Assembly: GCA_020465985.1 (NCBI GenBank)
Contig: JAANYP010001205.1
Coordinates: 342,670 to 406,669 of the forward strand
Source of the DNA: Centrapalus pauciflorus
Lineage: Eukaryota > Streptophyta > Magnoliopsida > Asterales > Asteraceae
DNA length: 64,000 bases
Direction of reading: 5' to 3'
Shown here: in pieces, positions 31,179-42,178 of the stretch
Layout: each line of letters begins with the position of its first letter
Position numbering within the stretch: the stretch's first letter is position 1
Translations under genes and position numbers: made by a program
The notes under the pieces: model-generated
Seen by the model: the letters and a program-made list of their open reading frames with translations, nothing else
The model's database searches: none
Told to the model about the DNA's origin: nothing

Positions 31179-32236
31179 ATGGACAATAGTGCTGCAAGTT
31201 CCTCTTACTATGACAATGGGTCAGTGGCCAAACCCCTAAAGTTCAATCATCAGAACTTCTCTGGCTGGAAGTGCAGAATGTTGCTCTATTTAGAGAATCT
31301 GGATGTACAACTACCAGAGATAGTAATGGAAGGTCCCTATGTGCCAACTTCTGTTACTACCATAACTCCTGCTGTTGAAGGGCAGCCCCTGAAATCAGAA
31401 CCTTTGAGAAGGCCAAAGCTCAATGGTCTGATGAAGACAAAAGACTGGTTGCTCTGGATGCAAAAGCCAAAAATAACCTGGTTAGCTCTCTGCCTGATGA
31501 TGTGTTCAAACAGGTTGAGAAGATGAAGACTGCAAACGAGATGTGGGATACTTTGTGTACCGTCTATGATGGACAAACAATCACACTGGACAACAGGATT
31601 AACAATCTTGTTAGACAGTATGAACTCTTCTTTTCAAAACAAAAGGAGACTCTCACAGAAACCTACACCAGGTTTACTGCTCTTGTTAATGATCTCAAAG
31701 CTGTTGGGATCACAAAGAACAGCCTGACCCTGGTGAACAAGTTCATGGACATCTTATCTGGAGAGTGGAACTACTTTTCTGCCATCTTGAGAAATTCAGG
31801 TACCATCAAAGGTATGGATCTTGTAAACTTATATGGATCCTTATTAAATGATGAGCAGTCAAGGCAGTAGAAGAGAAATGCATTGGAAATGTCCAAGAGA
31901 GGTGCTGCCTTAGTGGCCAGCGTGAGACAACCTGTTGGACAGGTATGTGATGTGTTCACACAACCTGCCCAACAGCCTGATGATGAAAAAGCGGAAATGT
32001 CTGATGAGGAAGACAGTGCAGATTTTGCTGAGCTTGATGATGAGCAGATGATAGCAATGCTTGTCAAAAGGTTCAACAAGAAAAGATTTGGAAGAAATAT
32101 GTTGCATGGGAACTCAAATGCTGTCAAGAAGAAGGCATTTGATAAATCTAAAGCTGAGTGCTTCAAATGTGGCAAAACTGGCCATATAGATGCTGACTGT
32201 GTGTCAAAAGCTGTTGGACAATTTTCCAAACCATAA
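31179..32236 (+). pseudogene. gag: Copia-1 gag
   Basis: Begins MDNSAASSSYYD at 31179, shortly after the primer site. Frame 1 (to 31526) covers the N-terminal FSGWKCRMLLYLE motif, then shifts. The second frame (31502-31870) has the copia gag core, VEKMKTANEMWDTLCTVY through LVNLYGSLLNDEQ. A TAG at 31868-31870 interrupts it and the same frame continues to 32236 with the zinc knuckle CFKCGKTGHIDADC, which is intact. The protein normally binds RNA and builds the particle. One frameshift and one stop inactivate this copy. Confidence 0.87.
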
Positions 32237-32962
32237 AAGACTAACAGGGACGATGGCTATAGGGTTAAGTACCTTATGGGCATGGCAAAGCTGAAAAAGT
32301 TGGAAAACTCAGTGGCTTCCAACAAGCAAAAGGGACTGATGGCAGAGACATGTGACTAGGAGGGGTCTGATTCATCCTCAGATGAAGAAGACAACAATTG
32401 TCTGATGGCCAATACTGACGTCCCATCAACTAGCAACTTAAAACAAGACTTGGCTGAAGCTGAAGCCTTCAGCAGCTTGGAGAACTGGAACCCTATAATG
32501 ATGTACAAGGTACAAAATTTTATGGCTTACTATTCTGATGAAAAAGTGAAAATGTTTGAATATATGTTGGTTGATTTAAAAGCCGCTGTTGAGAAGCATA
32601 ATGTTTTACTATCTGAAATCTCTAAGCTTAAAACTGATCTTGAAATTAAATCTGGTAAACTGGACGGTTTCCATAAGTTGGAAACTGAACTTGATGAACT
32701 AAAACACATCAACTCCATTTTACTGGAAGAAAAGAGAGAAACAGATGTAAAACATGCAAAGCTTCAAAAGATAGTTGACTCTTGGTGCCAATCTGCACAA
32801 AAAGTCAGCCATTGCATAAGTCAGCAGATCCCTGTACAAATCCAAGCCTATCTTGGAGGGGATCTTGACTCAACAGCTTCTATTGTTGAGATCAATAATC
32901 TGAAAGATGACTTATCCACTCTTGGTGAGCTTCACAGCACTTTCATCCAAAAAGTTAATTGA
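32237..32962 (+). pseudogene. Copia-1 gag extension, coiled coil
   Basis: After a stop at the end of the knuckle segment the frame continues through an acidic SDSSSDEEDNN stretch (before 32405). Then comes a 185-residue helical region rich in heptads (VKMFEYMLVDLKAAVEKHN ... LDELKHINSILLEEKR). Extended coiled coils after the gag knuckle are known from Sirevirus gag proteins. It ends in a stop at 32960-32962. Confidence 0.7.
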
Positions 32963-33010
32963 AAGCTAGTCTCAACAAACAGCTTTGTCAGGCCTCAAAT
33001 TACTGACAGC

Positions 33011-33679
33011 TTGTGTGAAAAAGGCCCAAAGGTTGATGATGGAATGTGTTCTCCATCAAATCAGCCTGCTAAGTGCTCTGCTGATTCACACAAGCAAAAG
33101 AAAAGAAAACATGCTCAAGCTGCAGCGGTGGACACCAAACCTGTTGACAAAACAGGCTCTCGGTCCAAAGCTGATGGTAAGAGACACGTTAATCCTTTTG
33201 ATGCTAAACATTTTGAAAATAAGTTTTCAAAAGGTAAGCAGCCTGCTTTCAACAAGGGTAAGTCTCACGTTGAAAGCAAATCTGCTGTGGTTTCAAATAA
33301 GTCTTCAAATCATAGTGAAAAACTGGTTATAAATGAAAATAAGTTTTTCAAAACCAGAAATAGTGATTATGTTGATAGGCAGCATCAATCACATCTCAGT
33401 AAGGGCAAAGGCAAAGCCATTGCTCAGCCTGAGAAATCTGGGAATAAGACACATCTGGCCAAAGACTATCCTGAAGTTGAGGACATGAGGCCTGCTGACT
33501 CTTATGGTTCCCTAACAGCTAACATAAACAGTGTTGGAAACATCTTAGTCAATGAGAGTGATATCCAAACTGATACCATTCAAATAGGGAATATTAGTGT
33601 TGATATCACAAGTCCATCAACAAATGTTGATGAAGTAGGAGAACTCATCTCTGTGATGAGTTCCCCTAAAAATGTCTAA
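33011..33679 (+). pseudogene. Copia-1 basic, Lys/Ser-rich linker before protease
   Basis: A 222-residue low-complexity frame rich in K, S and N (for example KGKGKAIAQPEKSGNK). It has no recognised domain. It lies between the coiled coil and the protease, as expected for the C-terminal gag tail. Confidence 0.55.
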
Positions 33680-35066
33680 TATTCTTCTTGTCACTCTGCA
33701 GGAAAACAACCATCCCAGGTTTGGTACTTGGACAGTGGCTGCTCAGGGCACATGACAGGTTGTAAGGACCTGCTGAGTGAACTCAGGCCTGAAAAAGGGC
33801 CAAAAGTCACATTTGGTGATAATGTACAGTGATCCACTGAGGGATATGGAACTCTTAAAGCTGGTGCTGCAGTGTTCAAAAGAGTAGCCTATGTGATTGG
33901 GCTGATACATAACCTTGTTAGCATAAGTCAACTGTATGATGCTGGCTACAAGGTTAACTTTGATGAGCACTTGGGTTACATATTGGATCCAAGGCAAAGT
34001 TGTGTTGTGTGTTCAACGAAAGAAAGGTGTATATGTTGTGGTCATGCAATCTGCTGATCCCACAACTGAAACCTATTTTCTCACAAAGACAAATGCAGAT
34101 CTAAATTGGCTATGGCACAGAAGGCTGTCACATTTCAACTTCAAGAGCATCAACAAACTCTGTAAGAAAGAGTTAGTGATAGGTTTGCCTTCTATGACTT
34201 TTGCTAAGGATAGACTCTGCACAACTTGTGAGAAAGGCAAGCAGAGGAAATCATCTATTAAATCCAAGCATAATTTTTCTATTGATACTCCTCTCTTCTT
34301 AATCCACATGGACTTGTTTAGACCAGTCAATGTCCCATGTCTAGGAGGAAGAAGATACACTCTGGTAATGGTTGATGAGTTCTCCAGGTTTACATGGGTA
34401 ATCTTTTTGAAGAGCAAAGGAGAGGCTGCTAGAGAAATCATTGGAATTGTCAAAAAGATGGAAATGTTGAACTCTGCTCAAGTGAAGCAGCTTAGAAGTG
34501 ATCATGGTACTCAGTTTAGAAACAGTATTCTTGAAGACTTCTGTGAAGAAAAAGGGATGTCACAAAACTTTTTAGCAGTAAGAACTCCACAACAAAATGG
34601 AGTTGCTGAAAGGAGAAATAGAACCCTTATTGAAGCTACTAGAACCATGCTGTGTGCATCTGGTTTACCTTCATCATTCTGGGCTGAAGCTGTCAAAACT
34701 GCTTGCTTCATCCAAAACAGTTCTTTAGTGGTGAAAAGGTTCAACAAAACACCATATGAGCTGCTCAAAGGGAGGAGGCCAAATATTAGCTACTTCCATG
34801 TGTTTGGATGTCCTTGCTTCATTCTGAATCAAAGGGATCAACTGGCAAAGTTTGTACCAAAAGCTGATGAAGGTGTGTTCGTTGGATACTCTGCTATCTC
34901 CAAAGCCTACAGAGTGTACAACAACAAAAGAAAGGTGATAGATGAATCTACTGATGTCACCTTTGCAGAGTCCAGGAATGCCTCAACCAAAGCTGTTCCT
35001 GAATCAGTTTCAGAAGAATTCAACTTTGATGATCTAATGCATTCAAACAGTGAAGAGGACTCATAA
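33680..35066 (+). pseudogene. Copia-1 protease and integrase
   Basis: Protease: WYLDSGCSGHMTG near 33722-33760 keeps the D-S-G loop; TGA at 33830-33832 then interrupts it. A frame change near 33940 leads into a 376-residue integrase frame. This has the pre-integrase HHCC finger (WHRRLSHFNF ... CTTCEKGK) and the catalytic D, D, E residues in IHMDLF, LRSDHGTQF and QQNGVAERRN. It continues to the VFGCPCF and GVFVGYS motifs. The catalytic residues are intact. The product would cut host DNA and insert the element. Confidence 0.88.
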
Positions 35067-37001
35067 GCTTCCACTACACCCAGAGTGGAACCTGTTAACC
35101 ATGATGGGCATGATGATAATTATGTTAATACACCCTGTGTGAATAAGTGTACTGACTTATTTACAACTTCATGTCCTGAACCAATCAAAGCTGATTTTCC
35201 TGGATCCTCTGCTGATATGTTCAACAATGGAGAGTCATGCTCAACAAATGAACAGGCTTAAGACATCAGTGTGTCTGAAAATCTTGAAAGCTGTTCAACA
35301 GGACCTGTTGAAGATGCAAACAACTCACGAGAATCCTCATTGAAAAATGATCTTAAGTGGATCAGGTGTCACCCCGATGATCAAATAATTGGTGACATCA
35401 ACAAAGGGGTACAAACAAGATGGGACAGCTTAGGGAACTTCTGTATGTTCTCTAGTTTCGTGTCTCTCATGGAGCCAAAGAAAGTGGATGAAGCACTTAA
35501 AGATGCCAATTGGATCACAGCCATGTAAGAAGAACTCAATCAGTTTGAGAGAAACAAGGTATGGAAGCTGGTCCCTGCTCCTAAAGGTAAAACTATAATT
35601 GGCACCAAATGGGTTTACAGGAACAAGGTGGATGAGCAAGGTCATGTCATTAGATATAAGGCAAGACTTGTTGCTCAGGGCTATAGACAGGAGGAAGGCA
35701 TTGACTACGATGAAACATTTGCTCATGTGGCCAGGCTAGAGGCAATTCGTTTGTTTCTAGCCTACGCTGCTCATAAGAGCATGAAGGTATTTCAAATGGA
35801 TCTGAAGAGTGCATTTTTGAATGGAAAGCTACAAGAGGAAGTTTATGTCAAGCAGCCTCTAGGTTTTGAAAATGAACATCATCCAGGTTTTGTCTATAAG
35901 TTGGACAAAGCTCTCTATGGTCTATAACAAGCCCCTAGAGCCTGGTATGACACTCTTACTGATTTCCTTATGAGCAATGGGTATTCCAGAGGTAAAGTGG
36001 ATACCACACTGTTCATAAAGAAGGTGAAGTCTGATATTATGCTTGTTCAAATATATGTGAATGACATAATATTTTGTTCTACTAATGAGCAATTATGCAA
36101 GAATTTTTCATTACTCATGAAATCAAAATATGAAATGAGTATGATGGGAGAACTTACATTCTTTTTGGGATTACAGGTTAAACAAACCTCAAATGGAATT
36201 TTCATAAATCAAAGAAAGTATACTTTAGATCTATTGAAAAAGTTTAAATTTGATCAAAGTTCTCCTATTAAAATGCCAATGGCAACCAATTTAAAATTGG
36301 ATGCAGATGCCAGTGGCAAAGCTGTTTCAGTAATAGCTTACAGAGGCATAATTGGGAGCTTGTTGTACTTGACTGCTAGTAGACCTGATATTATGTTTGC
36401 TACCTGTTTATGTGCTAGGTTCCAAGCTGATCCAAAGGAATCACATCTAGCTGCTATGAAAAGAAACTTCGGATACCTGAAGGGTACACTAGGTTTGGGT
36501 CTTCGGTATCCCAAAGACTCAAGCCTTGAACTAACAGGTTATTCAGATGCTGATTTTGCAGGTTGCAGGCTAGACAGGAAAAGCACAACAGGTGGATGTC
36601 AACTTCTTTGTGGTAAGTTGATAAGTTGGTGTAGCAAGAAGCAGAATTCAGTTTCTACTTCTACTGCTGAAGCTGAGTACATTGCTGCTGGAAGCTGCTG
36701 TGGGCAGATTCTGTGGATGCAGCATCTGCTTGAAGACTATGGGCTTGTATTTAGGAAAACTCCTATTCTGTGAGACAATACAAGCGCCATAGCTATCTCC
36801 AACAATCCAGTGTTTCACTCCAGAACAAAGCATATAGAAGTCAGACATCATTTCATCAGGGATCACATTCAGAAAGGTAATGTGGAGGTAAGTTTTATTT
36901 CCACAGATGAGCAGCTTGCAGACAATTTCACCAAACCTCTTGATGAAAACAGATTTAATTATCTGGTAAGCAAGCTGGGCATGTTAAACAAAAGTGACTA
37001 A
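35067..37001 (+). pseudogene. Copia-1 reverse transcriptase and RNase H
   Basis: Segments in order: linker and RT fingers (35271-35528, stop at 35526-35528), RT palm (35628-35927), then TAA (35925-35927) in place of the Gln in the LYGLxQAPRAWY motif, then 35970-36773 and RNase H to 37001. The catalytic motif YVDD is YVND here (Asn codon 36060-36062). RNase H shows GYSDADFAG, STAEAEYIA and RHHFIRDH, and the frame ends in LGMLNKSD. With the mutated catalytic Asp this copy could not polymerise DNA. Confidence 0.9.
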
Positions 37002-37688
37002 GTGTCCACAATGTTCTAAGACATTATATGTCTCACAATGCTCAAGCTTCGCAGAACAGCTTAGACAGAACAGGCTATGCATGTTCTATACTTAGTCGTT
37101 TTCTGCAAAATTTGAACAGCTTGAGCGTATACCATGTTCGAAAATAACAGTTTACATGTCAAGCCTGATCAGATGATCAAACCTCCACCCTGCTCACTCT
37201 TTCAATCTGTCATACAAGACATTGTCTTGTAACCTGATCAGCTATTGAACACAACATGTTGTTACATAGCTGAACAGGTTGAAGGAACAGCCTAAAGAGT
37301 GAACAACTTGTGATGACCCTGCTCATCACAGGTTTGACCATCAGCTTAGACCATCAGTTTTAATTATCTTTCTTCACAATTAAGTTACTTAAATTTTGTT
37401 TTTATTTAACTTAATTACTGCGGATAACGTGGGTTTACGTGTGTTAGTGAATAAAAAAGGGTCAAGTGGTTTGACAAACGGTCTGACATGGACAACCGTT
37501 CCGTTTTTCGTTAACGACTTTTTAAAATCAACCGCCCAAATGTTTCTCTCTCATACCCACTCACATTCAAATCCTATAAATACCACCTACTGTTTCATCT
37601 TCGTCTTCCTCACTACTTCCATAACCTCCTAAGCACCCTAAAAATTGACTAAGTGTCCTGTGCTTCTGCTACTTTCACTACTTCCCAA
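37002..37688 (+). promoter_or_regulatory. Copia-1 spacer with possible internal promoter for the accessory ORF
   Basis: A non-coding gap between the RNase H stop and the accessory ORF. The first 330 bases are full of GAACAG/CTGTTC and AACCTG words. TATAAATA lies at 37575-37582, after a CT-rich stretch and 114 bases upstream of the ATG at 37689 (another ATG in the same frame is at 37653). This is the spacing of a plant core promoter with a short leader. No experiment supports it here. Confidence 0.5.
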
Positions 37689-37896
37689 ATGGCTCACAGA
37701 AACAACCCCTTTCTACCAGTGTTTGTGGGTGCTGATGTTCAAAAACATCCATCAGTCACCACAATGCTGACCTTGAAACCTACCAACTACCTTGCTAACC
37801 TAACCATCCCCAAAAACTATGTGGGAAAAGGCTACGAAGAAATGGTGGAGTTCTTGAAAGTTCATCCTTTGAACTATGCCATGACTGCCACTCTTT

Positions 37897-39408
37897 GTGT
37901 ATTGTACCAGGAGATGGTGTATGAGTTTTGGTACACCTGTGCCTAAAACCCAGACACCAAAGTCATTAAGGGCACTATACTCAATGGGACTCAGGCCAAT
38001 TGAGATCAACATTCGTCTGATCAGGGAAGCTCTTCGACTCCCTGTGGCTGAAACATATGATCAGCCACAGTCTGAAGATGAACAGATGAAGAATCTGCTG
38101 CACTTCTGTGGTGTAGCAGAACCAAAAGTTGGAGCTACGCTGTTCAGGAAGGATTTTTCTCCTACTTACAGCTTTTTGTTTGCCTCAGTGGTTATGTGCT
38201 TCAGCAGCAAGGTTGATTCCTTTGATCAACTAAGCCGTGATGAGACTCCTATAGTACAGTTAGTGGATGGGACTACTATCAACATGGCAAGATGGATTTT
38301 CATGAATCTGAGGAATCTGGTGCAGCAGGAGACACGTCCAGCTGCTGTTCGTTACCCCAGATCTCTGAGCCTCATTTTCAAGCATGTTTGTGGTGAGCAT
38401 TTGTATAACTCTCAGCCTTTACTCCGTACTGCTGTTTTTCCTGTTATAGGAAATAGAGTTTTATATACTCCAGTTCTCCCAAATGAGCCTCCTCTCTCTA
38501 CTCCAATGAGGAGGCTGCTAGGATTAGTGCAAGGACCCTCTCCTGTGAATGTGGATCCAGAAGCTGCTCCTGCTGGAAAATCCAAATCCAGGATCAAGTT
38601 TGTAAGGAGGACCCTGGAAACGACTGAAGCTGGGCCTGTCCACAAAAAGGCCAAGACAGCTAAGTCTAAGTCTGCACCCTCAGCCTCTGTGACTGAGGGG
38701 GAGCAGGCTTCTCACCCTGGTTCATTTGTTGAACCTGGTGCCTCTGTGGCACCTGAGACTATGGAACAGGCCAATCCACCTGTTTCTGACCCAGTCTCCA
38801 AACCTGTCCAATCTGAACCTCTCATCTCTCCACAATCACCCTCCTCGTCTCTTAAATTATACCAAAGAAAATCCATCGCCAAAAAGAAATCCAACACCAA
38901 AACAGCCGAAACCAGCCCCACTGTTCCCTCTCAACAGGGTTCAGTTGAAACAGAAGCAACCCTTGCTGCCTTTCCTGTTTTGGGAGAAGGTTCAGCACAA
39001 TTAGAGCCTGCTTCACACCACCCTGTGTCAACCCCCATTCAGCCTAGACCCTCTGGTTCCTCCCAACAGGAGCCAGTTGTACATATGGAGACAACCACAT
39101 CAACTATTCGAGCCTCCCAACAGGCTGAGAATATTGAAAGACAGGAGTTCTCTTCACTCCATACTGAGTCCACACTGTCCCCACCTCATACTTCCCTACA
39201 CCCTGAGTCTGCACGAGGTGCCCACACTGTTGGCTTAGACCAACCAGCAGCTCAGCCTCAAACTTCTGTTCCTCATGATGCATCTGTTCTACACCAAACA
39301 GCTGCTGAAGGACAAACCACTCAAGCTGATGAACCTCATGGAACAGAACATCCCTTTGGTGTGGCTACTCCCGTATTGCAAACTCCATCAGCAGGTTTCA
39401 CCACTTGA
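37897..39408 (+). pseudogene. accessory ORF, N-domain and low-complexity linker
   Basis: The preceding frame (37689-37946) carries GYEEMVEFLKVHPLNYAMT. After a frameshift this 503-codon frame continues with LRPIEINIRLIREALRLP and VVMCFSSKVDSFDQLS, then NMARWIFMNLRN. From about 38480 it becomes a P/S/T/Q-rich tail of over 250 residues with basic patches such as KSKSRIKFVRR and KKAKTAKSKS, which could be nuclear-localisation-like. Confidence 0.7.
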
Positions 39409-40558
39409 AATGCAAATCCAATCTCCCAATGATGATGTTCCTTTAAACCAAGGTATTGCACAGGGAACCACCATTGGCCTTAATGAAGGTGCTACAAAAC
39501 AAGCAATGTCTGAAAGGCTACCATCCTCTACCCACTCTCCTGATGATGCAGCTAGAGCCACTGCTGAAGGACCCATTGATCCCTCCAAGCTGGGCAACAT
39601 TTCTTTTGCCCAGGCTATGGAGCTTCTTTCTAAAATACCCTCTCCATCTACATCACATCCCCATACACCAGCCTCATCCTCTTCATCTCCATCTACCCAC
39701 TCCAAACAATCCATCCATACACCTCCATCCCCTAAAGACCTGCCTTTGAAGGATCAGCTTTCCTTGCTGACCAACAAAGTTGGATCTTTAGAAACTTCAA
39801 TGTCTTCTCTACCCTCTATCATTTCAGACTCTGTGTCTGAACGGCTTAAAGGATTCTTTGATGTGTTCAAGAATTCCTTTCCATCCACTCCTCAAACTGA
39901 CACCTCCTCTCAGCTGCTTACACTCACTGCACAGCTGCAAACTGTTTCCACTTCCCTCTCCTCAATTCTTTCCCACCAACAGGACTCTGTGTCCTCTATG
40001 ACATCCATTTCCCAAAAGTTATCCACTCTTCTCACCACTTGCAATACTACACTTCCTACCACCTTGGCCAGCCTAAACACACTCATTGTTTCTCTATCAA
40101 ATTCTGTGTCAGCAAACCTTGCTGATGTGCAGGACTCTCTAGAGTTACATCTTGCACAGCTTCAAAGTTTGCTATTCACAACTTCTGATAGAGAAACTAT
40201 TCTTAAGCTGACCTCTCTTGCAGACTCTCAATCCTCTTCTTTTCAAACCTGTCTTTCCCAAATTGCAGAGGTGAAGGATAACCTGGCTTTCTTAGTGCAT
40301 AGCCTGGTTGTTTCCAAGCCTGCTGCCAAAACTGCTTCAAAGCCTGCTGAATTTGTGTCTTCAGGCAGACCAGTTGTTGAAGGTGCTGGTCCATCTCCTT
40401 CAAAGGGGGAGAAGTTGTCTGCCTCTAAGACTAAGTCTAAGGGGAGAAAACTTCTTCTCCTAAGGAGAAATCAGCACCATCAGCACCTACTGGTCAAACA
40501 GCAGGTGCATCTGGAACAGGTGCTGATCCAGCTGACGGTGCCTCTCATCTACTTGTAG
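39409..40558 (+). pseudogene. accessory ORF, helical segment
   Basis: The frame (open from 39275 in the track of this strand) carries DQLSLLTNKVGSLETSMSS and many repeats of the S/T-S-L-x-x-L kind up to about 40310. Evenly spaced Leu and Ile suggest an extended helix or coiled coil rich in Ser and Thr. It ends in a frame-shifted tail at 40558. Confidence 0.6.
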
Positions 40559-41008
40559 CTGGTCAGCCTACTCAGGCTGAATCTCCATACCCTGCACAGT
40601 CTAAGGGGGAGGAATTCATTTCTGAGGACAGGCCAAGCAGCAGAAGGAGGCACCTCATTCTGGAGGAAGAAGAAGACATTCCTGAAGTTGTTACTACTAC
40701 AACAGCTAAAGGAAAAGTAAAATCAGTGGTTGATCCTGACCACTAGAAAGCAACAGAGCTAAAATTTGATAAAGCCAGGGCTAAAGAAATGGGTGTTCCC
40801 CTTGAAAAATACTATGAGCTCAGAGATGAGCAGCTCAAAGCCCTGGAAATACTCAGAAATAAGAAAAATCTGCCAAAGCTGCCATATCCCTTGCATTCAA
40901 AGAGGCAAGCAAAACCAAAATGCCTTCTTTGGATGTACAGAGAAAACTGTTGGAAGCTGCTAGAGAATCAGCTGGTAGAAGGGTAGTGTACAGAAAAAGG
41001 GTGCTCTG
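40559..41008 (+). pseudogene. accessory ORF, acidic and basic linker
   Basis: Translation from 40560 gives RRRHLILEEEEDIPEVVTTT and, after a stop at 40744-40746, MGVPLEKYYELRDEQLKALE. Clearly coding in origin, with no known domain. Confidence 0.5.
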
Positions 41009-41686
41009 GTGTCTGTGACCAAACCAAAGCAAGCATCCTCTGCAAGAGCGCAGTTTCATATTGACAACCTGGCAAGGAAAAGGTTTCATGATGTTGCTGA
41101 TAGAAGACTTGCCAAGGAATCTATTGTCAAAGTTATCCCTATTTCAAGAAAAGGCAAACAGTGGAAGCTGCAAATAACCAGAATGGGTGCTACAAGCCCT
41201 GAACTAGAATCTTATGACTACACTGATGTCGCCCAAATGGGGTACAGGGAATGGGTTGAGCTGGCAGTTGCCCTGAGCCAGTCTAAGTCAGAAACGGCTA
41301 AGACTATCAGGGCATATGTTAAGAAGCTGATGGAGAGAGTGAAGGATCTTGGCCTGATCTCAAAAGAAGTAAGTGAGGGTGTCTCTGTGACATACCCCAA
41401 AATAAAGGCCAGGAGGACAAGAAAGGATTCTGAGCTGGAGAAACTCCTCATCTTAATTGAACAGGGTGATTATGCTGTTGAGATGAAAGGAATTTACTAC
41501 AGCCTGCTCAGTGGTCTAGAGTTTGAAGAAGGCAAAATTATTGAAGAACCTGAGTTGGGGGCATTTTTTGTAGATCCCTTAACACAGAAGAAGTGTTTTC
41601 AGAGAGAATCAGATCTATACAAAGTGGATCTGAGACAGCTTGCAGCCTTCAGACTTGCAACTTCATTCAGGCAATCCAGCAGGTGA
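41009..41686 (+). CDS. accessory ORF, conserved C-terminal domain
   Basis: A 225-residue open frame, basic at the N-terminus (HIDNLARKRFHDVADRRLAK). Residues 70-86 (DYTDVAQMGYREWVEL) align without gaps with Copia-2b DWKELINLGDDPYAEV: D, aromatic, acidic, hydrophobic, amide, hydrophobic, G, aromatic and E positions coincide. Near the C-terminus SDLYKVDLRQL resembles PLYMINLSK of Copia-2a. No catalytic motif is recognised. It is a piece of the larger broken gene, not an independent gene; the first Met is a convenience start. Confidence 0.65.
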   Translation: MSVTKPKQASSARAQFHIDNLARKRFHDVADRRLAKESIVKVIPISRKGKQWKLQITRMGATSPELESYDYTDVAQMGYREWVELAVALSQSKSETAKTIRAYVKKLMERVKDLGLISKEVSEGVSVTYPKIKARRTRKDSELEKLLILIEQGDYAVEMKGIYYSLLSGLEFEEGKIIEEPELGAFFVDPLTQKKCFQRESDLYKVDLRQLAAFRLATSFRQSSR

Positions 41687-42178
41687 AGAGCAGCCATCTG
41701 GGACTAGCTCAGAGGCTTTTATGAGAGAGGTGAACTTCAAGATCCCAAGTTTATGATCCTCATAGTTGAAATCCAAGATCTAGAGGAAACAAGGAATGAG
41801 CTTGAAAAAATGTTTGAAGGACCACCACCACTGGAGTGAAGTCCATCTACCATCTGGGTAGGTGAAGAATGGAAGTTGTCCATCTGTTGGACAGGCTTGC
41901 CGTTATCTGCTCCCAAGATCAACAGTCTAAAATGTTGAACTTTTTGTTTGTACATTAGTTCTACTTTGCTTATCTACATTAGTTGTAATATACATTAGTA
42001 CATTAGTTGTACTCTTGTAAAAACATGTGTTTATTTCTGTAATCAAAATCAATATATATAAACTGATGTTTTACTTTACTTAAATATTGTAATTTCTTTT
42101 CAGCAAGATGTATTGTAAAAATGCATAGTGATTATTGATTAAATCAGCTTAGACTGATTATTGCAAGTAGGGGGAGAT
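41687..42178 (+). other. Copia-1 3' untranslated region and polypurine tract
   Basis: Coding-like traces continue to about 41840 (LVDDLTQ-type similarity is not evident), then AT-rich DNA. AAGTAGGGGGAGAT ends at 42178, right before the 3' LTR, and is the plus-strand primer. Confidence 0.8.

Larger units (their letters stand above)
37689..41686 (+). pseudogene. Copia-1 post-pol accessory ORF (complete extent, four frames)
   Basis: About 4.0 kb of coding-like sequence on the sense strand between pol and the 3' LTR, broken by at least three frameshifts or stops (near 37930, 39400, 40558-41000). It has a globular N-domain (37689-38500), a Ser/Pro/Thr/Gln linker (38500-39750), a long helical Ser/Leu/Thr-rich segment (39750-40330), a charged linker, and a C-terminal domain (41009-41686). 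The N- and C-domains have counterparts in Copia-2b. In position it corresponds to the env-like ORF of SIRE-type elements. I see no signal peptide or obvious transmembrane helix. The N-domain resembles what I recall of the plant retroelement domain called 'putative plant transposon protein', but this was not searched. Function unknown. Confidence 0.75.

Noticed and set aside
37689..41686. Accessory ORF as a captured host gene
   Set aside because: A diverged counterpart occupies the same place in another copia family in this window, which favours an element-borne gene, although capture in a common ancestor remains possible.
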